DNA of 64,000 bases from JBMNOZ01 sp050943335. GTDB taxonomy: Bacteria > Bacillota > Desulfitobacteriia > Desulfitobacteriales > Syntrophobotulaceae. Below, one piece after another: positions 8,761 through 14,926 of the stretch. The position numbers and the translations under genes were made by a program. The notes beneath the pieces are model-generated. The model saw only the letters and a list, made by a program, of their open reading frames with translations, did no database searches and was not told the DNA's origin. Position 1 is the stretch's first letter. The number at the start of each line of letters is the position of its first letter. The stretch is taken from contig JBMNOZ010000004.1 in the NCBI GenBank assembly GCA_050943335.1, forward strand, positions 42,747 to 106,746, in the 5' to 3' direction.

Positions 8761-8800
8761 AACCAGAATACTGCTAATATTGCAGATTCTGGTTTTTGTT
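8761..8800 (+). terminator. Intrinsic terminator after ftsZ
   Basis: AACCAGAAT (8761-8769) pairs with ATTCTGGTT (8786-8794), with an inner CTGC/GCAG stem and a 7-base loop, followed by TTTTTGTTT. It separates the division operon from spoIIGA. Confidence 0.85.
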
Positions 8801-8830
8801 TACCAAAAAAATAGGCTTTAAGCCAACGCA

Positions 8831-8865
8831 TTACGACAGGATTTGTTCGGTCCTCAAGTTATAAT
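8831..8865 (+). promoter_or_regulatory. Possible Spo0A-controlled spoIIG promoter
   Basis: TATAAT at 8860-8865 has no good -35 at 17 bases. TACGACA at 8832-8838 is the complement of TGTCGTA, one mismatch from the Spo0A box TGTCGAA, about 21 bases upstream of the -10. In Bacillus the spoIIG promoter is Spo0A-activated with an unusually wide spacer, which this arrangement resembles. Confidence 0.4.
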
Positions 8866-8903
8866 ATGTTCCTGAGAAAAGTTCAGTCTGAAAGGGCTCG
8901 GGT

Positions 8904-9806
8904 ATGATTTACCTGGACATTGTCCTCCTTGTTAATGCGGGAATGGATGCTTTCATCTTACTGTATACCGCTTACTTGCTTCGCCGAAAAGTCAAGGTCC
9001 TAAATATTCTACTAGCCGTAGCTTTGGGCGAACTCCCCGTTCTATTAATTATTTTCGATTCTTCAGTTTTAGTTTCCCTATCCAAAGTTCTAATTCCACC
9101 AGCCATGGTAAAAATTGGTTTAAGCACTAAGGGGATTCACGGCTTGCTCAAAGGCCTGCTCTATTTTAGTTTACTCACTGCTGTCTGCGGGGGGATCTTT
9201 TATGCCTTTGCTGGCTGGATCGGCTTAGAAGTGGGTCAAGGAGAGTTTATCTCAATGGCTCAGCTCTGGATATTTCCTCTTATTATACTTTTGGCAATTG
9301 GAGGTCAGCAGCTTTGGGAAAGAATTCGAAAGGCGAACTTGATTTTAGATAATATTCTCTACGACGTAGAACTATCTTATGACGGTGAAAAGAGCCTAAA
9401 GATTAAAGCTTTGTTGGATACAGGTAACAATTTAAGAGATCCTTTAATCGGCACACCGGTTATGATCATGGAAGAAAAAATAGCGGCGCAGATTTTGCCG
9501 GAAAAAATCAAAGTATTTTTAGACACGCCCTGGCAAGATAACCCTAACCCCTGGAGTTTTATCTGGAACGACGAAGAGTACGCTCTGCAAAGTTTAGTTT
9601 TTATTTCGGCCAAAGGGATTAGCGGCCATACTTGGTTACCGGGTATTAGAATGAGCAAAGTGAAAATAAGTCAGGGGGAAAAGCAGTGGGAACAGGGAGT
9701 TACAGTTGCTTTAGTGCCTCAGGTTCTCAATACGGAAAACAAATACCAAGCCCTATTGCATCCAGAGCATGTCCAGAAGCTAATTGAGAAGGAGGAGATA
9801 GCCTGA
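8904..9806 (+). CDS. spoIIGA: Sporulation sigma-E processing peptidase SpoIIGA
   Basis: Membrane-embedded aspartic protease that removes the pro-sequence of sigma-E in the mother cell after a forespore signal. 300 residues from ATG 8904. The N-terminal half has about five hydrophobic helices; the C-terminal cytoplasmic half carries LLDTGNNLRDPL with D172 as the likely catalytic aspartate. Its TGA overlaps the sigE ATG by one base, so the two are translationally coupled, as in Bacillus spoIIG. Confidence 0.93.
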   Translation: MIYLDIVLLVNAGMDAFILLYTAYLLRRKVKVLNILLAVALGELPVLLIIFDSSVLVSLSKVLIPPAMVKIGLSTKGIHGLLKGLLYFSLLTAVCGGIFYAFAGWIGLEVGQGEFISMAQLWIFPLIILLAIGGQQLWERIRKANLILDNILYDVELSYDGEKSLKIKALLDTGNNLRDPLIGTPVMIMEEKIAAQILPEKIKVFLDTPWQDNPNPWSFIWNDEEYALQSLVFISAKGISGHTWLPGIRMSKVKISQGEKQWEQGVTVALVPQVLNTENKYQALLHPEHVQKLIEKEEIA

Positions 9807-10531
9807 TGTTTCCAATTTCAAAGGTCACCGCCCTAATAAAAAAATGGATATTGTTTTTTATTTTCAATTTTCAAAGAATTAAAGAGATTTTTTATGTCGG
9901 CAGCAGTGAAGCCCTGCCCCCGCCTCTAAGTCTTGATGAAGAAGAAAACCTTATTAGGAGGCTGGAAAAGGGGGATCTCTCAGTAAAAGACACATTAATA
10001 GAACGCAATTTAAGACTCGTAGTTTACATATCAAGGAAGTTTGAAAACACCGGTATAGGAATTGAAGATCTCGTTTCTATCGGCACTATCGGTTTAATTA
10101 AAGCGGTCAATACTTTTGACCCCACGAAAAGAATAAAGCTTGCTACTTATGCCTCTCGCTGCATTGAAAATGAGATTCTGATGTATTTACGGAGAAATAA
10201 CAAAATTAGATCAGAAATATCATTTGATGAACCCTTAAACATTGATTGGGATGGGAATGAACTCCTTCTCTCCGATGTTTTAGGAACGGACAATGATATT
10301 ATTTCCAGACCCCTTGAGGAAGAAGTAGATAAACATTTATTAAAATTAGCAATGTCCAGCTTAACGGAGCGGGAAAAGCTGATCATGGAACTAAGGTTTG
10401 GGATGGGGGGAGTTAAAGAAAAAACCCAAAAAGAAGTAGCTGATCGCCTCGGTATTTCCCAATCCTATATCTCCAGATTGGAGAAAAAGATTATTCGTCG
10501 CTTACGCAAAGAGTTTGTTCGTTTGCAGTAA
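9806..10531 (+). CDS. sigE: RNA polymerase sporulation sigma factor, pro-sigma-E
   Basis: Mother-cell-specific sigma factor made as an inactive precursor. 241 residues. Residues 1 to about 30 are a basic, hydrophobic pro-sequence ending near YVGSSEALPPPLS, the region where SpoIIGA cleaves in relatives. Region 2 contains NLRLVVYISRKFENTG, IGTIGLIKAVNTF and YASRCIENEILMYLRR; region 4 has the GISQSYISRLEKKI helix-turn-helix. Very close to the Bacillus protein over its whole length. It should drive early mother-cell genes. Confidence 0.97.
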   Translation: MFPISKVTALIKKWILFFIFNFQRIKEIFYVGSSEALPPPLSLDEEENLIRRLEKGDLSVKDTLIERNLRLVVYISRKFENTGIGIEDLVSIGTIGLIKAVNTFDPTKRIKLATYASRCIENEILMYLRRNNKIRSEISFDEPLNIDWDGNELLLSDVLGTDNDIISRPLEEEVDKHLLKLAMSSLTEREKLIMELRFGMGGVKEKTQKEVADRLGISQSYISRLEKKIIRRLRKEFVRLQ

Positions 10532-10565
10532 ATTCTCTAAAACAAGTTTCAAAAATAAGTTCTTG

Positions 10566-10595
10566 GAATAACTTAACCCCAGACCGGGAATACTC
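10566..10595 (+). promoter_or_regulatory. Sigma-F/sigma-G type promoter before sigG
   Basis: GAATA (10566-10570) and GGGAATACTC (10586-10595), spaced 15 bases, match the forespore consensus GYATA-N15/16-GGNNANAMTR at nearly all positions. The start would fall about 26 bases before sigG. This fits known sigma-F control and sigma-G autoregulation of sigG in Bacillus. Confidence 0.6.
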
Positions 10596-10628
10596 TCCAC
10601 ATAATTATCACCCGGAGGATATTTGTTC

Positions 10629-11402
10629 ATGGTCCTAAACAAAGTAGAAATTTGTGGCGTTAACACTTCAAAGTTACCGGTCTTAAGCGGTTCTAAAATG
10701 AAGGAGTTGTTTCTTAAGCTGCAAAACGGGGAGATCTCCGCCCGGGAGCAATTGATTAGAGGCAATCTGCGTCTAGTGTTAAGTGTTATTCAGCGTTTTA
10801 GCAACCGCGGAGAACATGTAGATGATCTCTTTCAAGTGGGTTGTATAGGCCTAATGAAAGCCATTGACAACTTTGATCTGGGCCAAAATGTAAAATTTTC
10901 TACTTATGCAGTACCCATGATTATTGGCGAAATTAGACGCTATTTAAGAGATAATAACCCTATCAGGGTAAGCAGATCACTGAGGGATATTGCTTATAAA
11001 GCCTTACAAGCTAGGGATAAATTGGCTAGCGAGTGTTCCCGGGAACCGACGATTAAAGAGATAGCCGGCAAATTAGGGCTTTCCCAAGAAGAGGTAATTT
11101 TTGCTTTGGATGCTATTCAAGAGCCGGTGTCTTTGTTTGAACCGATCTATCACGATGGCGGAGATCCGATTTATGTTATGGATCAGATCGGGGATGATAA
11201 GCAATCCGATAAAGTTTGGCTAGAATCAATCGCTATTAAGGAAGGTTTGGGCCGGCTTGGAGAGCGGGAAAAGAAAATAATATCCCTCCGCTTTTTTCAG
11301 GGCAAGACCCAGATGGAGGTTGCCGAAGAAATCGGGATTTCTCAAGCTCAGGTGTCCCGTTTAGAAAAGGCGGCTTTAAAAAATATGCGTAAACATGTTT
11401 AA
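10629..11402 (+). CDS. sigG: RNA polymerase sporulation sigma factor sigma-G
   Basis: Late forespore sigma factor. Start set at ATG 10629, giving the NKVEICGVNTSKLPVL beginning shared with Bacillus sigma-G; TTG 10623 would add two residues. 257 residues. Region 2 has NLRLVLSVIQRF, DDLFQVGCIGLMKAIDNF and STYAVPMIIGEIRRYLRD; region 4 ends with GISQAQVSRLEKAAL. It lies 97 bases after sigE with its own forespore-type promoter, and a terminator follows. Confidence 0.97.
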   Translation: MVLNKVEICGVNTSKLPVLSGSKMKELFLKLQNGEISAREQLIRGNLRLVLSVIQRFSNRGEHVDDLFQVGCIGLMKAIDNFDLGQNVKFSTYAVPMIIGEIRRYLRDNNPIRVSRSLRDIAYKALQARDKLASECSREPTIKEIAGKLGLSQEEVIFALDAIQEPVSLFEPIYHDGGDPIYVMDQIGDDKQSDKVWLESIAIKEGLGRLGEREKKIISLRFFQGKTQMEVAEEIGISQAQVSRLEKAALKNMRKHV

Positions 11403-11443
11403 GCAGGGTGAGAGGCTATTTTTGATTACCCGTACCTTTCTTT

Positions 11444-11493
11444 AGAACTGTTGCTCGACCTTAAGTTTACAGGGCGGGGCAGTTCTTTTTATT
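11444..11493 (+). terminator. Intrinsic terminator after sigG
   Basis: AGAACTG (11444-11450) pairs with CAGTTCT (11480-11486), with further inner pairing, then TTTTTATTATT. Confidence 0.7.
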
Positions 11494-11563
11494 ATTGAAG
11501 AAAGAATAGCAATCAACTATAATTCTTAAGTGGACACTCATGATTGAACAGCCTCTTCAATAA
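11492..11563. repeat. 10-bp inverted repeat framing ymxH promoter
   Basis: TTATTGAAGA at 11492-11501 and its perfect complement TCTTCAATAA at 11554-11563. The left arm contains the -35 hexamer; the right arm lies about 25 bases past the expected start point. No T-run follows. Confidence 0.6.
11495..11523 (+). promoter_or_regulatory. Sigma-A promoter of ymxH
   Basis: TTGAAG (11495-11500), 17-base spacer, TATAAT (11518-11523). It sits just after the sigG terminator and should transcribe ymxH and the following genes. Confidence 0.65.
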
Positions 11564-11587
11564 ACTAAAAGGAAGGGGGTCACTATC

Positions 11588-11845
11588 ATGAGAGTCTCGG
11601 AGCTGAGGGTTTTAGACGTTATTAATATTGAAGATGGAAGACGGTTAGGTCCGGTAATAGATTTAGATTTGGATTTAGAGAAAGGGGTTGTAAAGGGGAT
11701 AGTAATTCTTTCCTCCCTGCGTTCGAAAGGTTTATTTAGCGGGGGGCGGAATGAAGATCTCTATATTCCATGGGACAAAATAATTAAATTGGGTGTGGAT
11801 GTAATACTTGTCGATGGTCGGGATATCATTAGTCTCAGTTGTTAA
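11588..11845 (+). CDS. ymxH: YlmC/YmxH family PRC-barrel protein
   Basis: 85-residue PRC-barrel protein of the YlmC/YmxH family, associated with sporulation loci in Firmicutes; molecular function unknown. The fold is recognisable from the short strand pattern MRVSELRVLDVINIEDGRRLG, DLDLDLEKGVVKGIVI and LYIPWDKIIKLGVDVILVD. ATG 11588 follows AAAGGAAGGGGG. It is the usual neighbour of sigG. Confidence 0.85.
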   Translation: MRVSELRVLDVINIEDGRRLGPVIDLDLDLEKGVVKGIVILSSLRSKGLFSGGRNEDLYIPWDKIIKLGVDVILVDGRDIISLSC

Positions 11846-11892
11846 ATTCGGAATACAATGGGGTAAAAGGTCCTTAAAGAGGACGGAGAAAA

Positions 11893-12822
11893 ATGAGGAA
11901 AAATAAAAAGAAAACTAAAATTCTATTAGTTGTAATTATTCTCTTTTCGTTCGGCGTTCTGCTTTGGAATTACCGCCCTGTTTGGCTTGCTGGGAGCCTC
12001 TCCTTGATCACTGCGGGGGAAGGGTGGCTAAAACACGAAAAAGTTGTCCAAGCTGTCTTTGCTAACCAAGAGCAGGTTTTAGTTGCTCCGATTGAGGGGT
12101 ATGTTCAAATAATTGGTGAAGGACAAAGATTCCGTTTAGGGGAAACCGTCGCTTTTATGACCCCTTCCGGCGTGCAAATGGGCGCTGGTGTTGAAAAAGT
12201 GGCTATAGTTGCTCCTGTTTCCGGATTGTTTTTCTCCGAGTGTGATGGTTTAGAACAAATAATCACTCCGGAAAACTTTTTAAGTTTGGATTTAAAAGGA
12301 TTACTAGACCAAGTTTCAAATTCTTCTAAAGAAGATAAGGATTCGTCCCCCTCGGACAGCGATTTAGTTGGTAAATACGCCCCGATTGGGAAGATAGTAA
12401 ATAATTTATCTCCTAGTTGGATGTTTATTTATACGGAATCTCTTGCGGGTTTAAAGAAGGATTCGGTAACTAAGTTCTCCATTGACGGAGAAGACTATAC
12501 AGGCAGAGTAATAAAATTATCTGAACAACCTAAGGGCGCCTTAGTGGAATTAAATCAATATGTCATTGGAAGTGCCCAAGAGAGGATCAAAAGTGTTATT
12601 TGGAATTATAAACCCTCTACTAAAGGCCTGCTCGTTCCCTTAAGTGCGATATGCAGCAATGGTGACGTAAAGGGAGTTTATGTTGTTGAACGAGGTGTGG
12701 TTTGCTTTAGAAAAGTTGAGATCCTTGATTCCAACGAATTTCAAGCTTGTATCGAGGGTATACCGTCGGGTATAAAGGTTGTTACCAACCCGCGCAAGGG
12801 AATTGAGGGATTAAATTTATAA
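11893..12822 (+). CDS. HlyD-like single-pass membrane protein
   Basis: 309 residues; one N-terminal transmembrane helix (about 9-26) after a lysine-rich start, then an extracytoplasmic part with a barrel-like segment (VLVAPIEGYVQIIGEGQRFRLGE) similar to the lipoyl/barrel-sandwich portion of HlyD-family adaptors, a Ser/Asp-rich linker near 140-160, and a C-terminal beta domain. No partner ABC transporter or outer-membrane factor is nearby, so an export role is unproven. In Bacillus ylmD occupies this slot; similar HlyD-like genes here are known in Clostridia. Function unassigned. Confidence 0.6.
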   Translation: MRKNKKKTKILLVVIILFSFGVLLWNYRPVWLAGSLSLITAGEGWLKHEKVVQAVFANQEQVLVAPIEGYVQIIGEGQRFRLGETVAFMTPSGVQMGAGVEKVAIVAPVSGLFFSECDGLEQIITPENFLSLDLKGLLDQVSNSSKEDKDSSPSDSDLVGKYAPIGKIVNNLSPSWMFIYTESLAGLKKDSVTKFSIDGEDYTGRVIKLSEQPKGALVELNQYVIGSAQERIKSVIWNYKPSTKGLLVPLSAICSNGDVKGVYVVERGVVCFRKVEILDSNEFQACIEGIPSGIKVVTNPRKGIEGLNL

Positions 12823-12893
12823 TTTCAAGCAGGGAATTTAGAATGAGTGTAGAAGAAATTAAAAGCATGTAAAAAGGGGATAACCGGCTGGAC

Positions 12894-13574
12894 ATGAAGG
12901 TAGCTGAAAACATCGAATTAGTCAAACAAAAGGTTAACGTTGCTCTTGAAAAAGCTGGACGCAAAGGACCAGTAAAAATTGTTGCGGTTTCTAAAACCGT
13001 CTCGCCAGAGAATATTCTTCAAGCCTATGAATACGGGCAAAGGGTTTTTGGTGAAAACAGAGTTCAGGAATGGCAAAAAAAATCTATTCTTCTTCCGAAG
13101 GACATTGAATGGCATCTTATCGGTCGCCTTCAAACCAACAAAATAAAATATCTCGATTCCAGGGTAACTTTAATTCACTCTTTGGATCGATTTCGCTTAC
13201 TGGAAAGGCTCAATAGTGAGGGTCAAAAACGCGGTCTGATTTGGAAAACCCTGGTACAGGTCAATATTGCCAAGGATGATGCTAAAGCCGGTTTAGAGGT
13301 CGAGGAAGTCGGGGATTTTCTCCTGGCTGCTCGAGACTTTGATTTTGTTAAAATAGAAGGCTTGATGACTATAGGACCGTTTGGAGTCGGTCAAGAGGAA
13401 ATGAGAGGGTATTATAGAGAACTGCGTTACTTAAGAGATAAATTACAAAGCCAAGGACTTTGTGAGAACCTTTTTCATCTCTCGATGGGAATGAGCCAGG
13501 ATTTTGAAATCGCAGTGGAAGAAGGAGCGACGTTAATACGAGTCGGTAGTGTAATATTTGGAGAGCGAGCTTAA
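12894..13574 (+). CDS. yggS: PLP homeostasis protein YggS/YlmE (PROSC family)
   Basis: Alanine-racemase-like single-domain PLP-binding protein that helps regulate pyridoxal phosphate and amino-acid pools. 226 residues from ATG 12894. The PLP lysine lies in IVAVSKTVSPENI, and the family motifs FGENRVQEW, EWHLIGRLQTNK, GLMTIGPFG and LSMGMSQDFEIAVEEGATLIRVGSVIFG are complete. The ribosome binding site is weak and somewhat distant (AGGGGA). It immediately precedes sepF, the standard order in Firmicutes. Confidence 0.93.
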   Translation: MKVAENIELVKQKVNVALEKAGRKGPVKIVAVSKTVSPENILQAYEYGQRVFGENRVQEWQKKSILLPKDIEWHLIGRLQTNKIKYLDSRVTLIHSLDRFRLLERLNSEGQKRGLIWKTLVQVNIAKDDAKAGLEVEEVGDFLLAARDFDFVKIEGLMTIGPFGVGQEEMRGYYRELRYLRDKLQSQGLCENLFHLSMGMSQDFEIAVEEGATLIRVGSVIFGERA

Positions 13575-13633
13575 AAGATTGGGATACATAAAAAAGTTTT
13601 CCGAAGAACACAAATTTATGAGGGGGGATTATT

Positions 13634-14170
13634 GTGGCCAAAATCTTAGATAAATTTATAGGCCTAATGGGATTCGGGGACGATGACACCGATGGTGATT
13701 ATTCCTCGGAACAAATAAGAGATGAGTATTCTGAAAAAGGCGAAAAATCATTCCAGGTTCTTAATTCGGGCGATAGCAGTGTCCGAAACCCTAAATTTAA
13801 GGAATCATATGTTCGGGAGTCGGTTCGAGAAAGCTCTTCCAAACGGAAACAAGCACCGGTAGTAAGCATTCATACTCAAAAACAAGTGAGAGTTATGTTG
13901 GTGGAGCCTGTTTCTTTTGAAGAGGCTCAAGGAATTGCCGAACATTTAAAAGCCAGAAAATCCGTGATTCTAAATCTGGAAAGAACGGATCCTGACCTAT
14001 CGCAAAGATTGGTGGATTTTGTCAGTGGGACAACCTATGCTTTAGGTGGAAACATGCAGAAAGTTGGCAATGGAATATTCCTCTTTGTGCCGAACAATGT
14101 CGACATCAGTGGTGAATTTGCTTACCGAAACACGGAGCGGGATTTTACCTGGTCTAAAACTAATAAATAA
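13634..14170 (+). CDS. sepF: Cell division protein SepF
   Basis: Divisome protein that binds membrane through an N-terminal amphipathic helix and FtsZ through its C-terminal domain. 178 residues from GTG 13634 after GAGGGGGGA. The N-terminal stretch KILDKFIGLMGFG fits the amphipathic anchor, residues 20-75 are charged and probably disordered, and residues 80-165 form the conserved SepF domain (VMLVEPVSFEEAQGIAEHLK, VDFVSGTTYALGG, FLFVPNNVDI). Likely the main FtsZ anchor because ftsA is not in its usual place. Confidence 0.92.
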   Translation: MAKILDKFIGLMGFGDDDTDGDYSSEQIRDEYSEKGEKSFQVLNSGDSSVRNPKFKESYVRESVRESSSKRKQAPVVSIHTQKQVRVMLVEPVSFEEAQGIAEHLKARKSVILNLERTDPDLSQRLVDFVSGTTYALGGNMQKVGNGIFLFVPNNVDISGEFAYRNTERDFTWSKTNK

Positions 14171-14238
14171 TACTTTTAACCTGTAATAGGGGGGTAATTA
14201 TTATTGCTGTAGTTTCCTGGATTTTTAAAATCTTAAGC

Positions 14239-14499
14239 ATGGTAATCGTAATCTTGCAATGGTCAATTGTTATCAGAGCTTTTCTATCTTGGTTCCCCCA
14301 TTTAGGGCAAAATCCTGTCGTGAGGATTATTTATGAGCTTACTGAACCTTTGCTAAAACCTTTCCGGCGGCTTAGAATCGGCGGAGCAGGGGCAATGATG
14401 GACTTATCGCCGCTTTTGGCTTTACTATCACTAATTGTGATTAGATATTTAATCATTGACCAATTGTATCACTTCCTAATGCGCCATATGGCTTTCTAG
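14239..14499 (+). CDS. ylmG: YggT/YlmG family membrane protein
   Basis: Small YggT-family protein next to sepF; the family is linked to division and envelope organisation. From ATG 14239 it has 86 residues with helices at about 2-18 and 55-80 and the motif FLSWFPHLGQNP. That ATG lacks a ribosome binding site, while AGGGGGG at 14189-14194 sits 5-8 bases before in-frame ATT codons at 14200 and 14203, which would add 12-13 residues. No ATG, GTG or TTG is available there, so either a rare ATT start or a sequence error is possible. Confidence 0.8.
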   Translation: MVIVILQWSIVIRAFLSWFPHLGQNPVVRIIYELTEPLLKPFRRLRIGGAGAMMDLSPLLALLSLIVIRYLIIDQLYHFLMRHMAF

Positions 14500-14518
14500 A
14501 ATTACAGGTGTTAAAAGG

Positions 14519-14546
14519 GCAGGACAGTAAATGTGCTGCTTTTTTA
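14519..14546 (+). terminator. Intrinsic terminator after ylmG
   Basis: GCAGGACA (14519-14526) pairs with TGTGCTGC (14532-14539) with one G-G mismatch, followed by TTTTTT. It ends the ymxH-ylmG unit before the ileS leader. Confidence 0.75.
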
Positions 14547-14599
14547 TTCTTCTTCTAAGAGAGACTTTTCTTTTTCGCTAAAGTTTTATATAATTGGAA

Positions 14600-14850
14600 A
14601 AGAAAAAAATATGGTCAAAATAATGATGAGGAGCATTCTTGTCGTAAACTTTTAAAGCGAGCAGGGTTGGTGGAAGCCTGTAAAGGGTCGAGAAGAAGAA
14701 ATCACCTCGGAGTAGCTGGCTGAATATAGGAGTAAGCGGCTCGGTCGTTCCCGTTATCGAACAGAAAGGGGTTTGGCAATCCAGTTTTGCCAAGCAACAA
14801 AAGGTGGTACCGCGAGCAAACTCGTCCTTGGATTTCGGACGGGTTTTTTT
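14600..14850 (+). promoter_or_regulatory. T-box riboswitch of ileS
   Basis: tRNA-sensing leader. The conserved T-box AAGGTGGTACCGCG is at 14801-14814 and the terminator stem CTCGTCC/GGACGGG at 14821-14843 with a T7 run. The likely specifier is ATC (isoleucine) at 14701-14703 after GAA, on the 3' side of Stem I; AGTA-type and GGTTGGTGG elements are also present. A TATAAT at 14589-14594 is a plausible -10, but its -35 is poor. Uncharged tRNA-Ile should promote readthrough into ileS. Confidence 0.93.
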
Positions 14851-14926
14851 AGGTTTCTTAGAAAAATGCTTACCGGTTACACTCGGTAGAAAATAGGTAA
14901 TACTATTTAGTAGGAGGTAAAAAACA

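Noticed and set aside
8761..8800. Small RNA gene downstream of ftsZ
   Set aside because: The hairpin plus T-run is fully explained as the ftsZ terminator.
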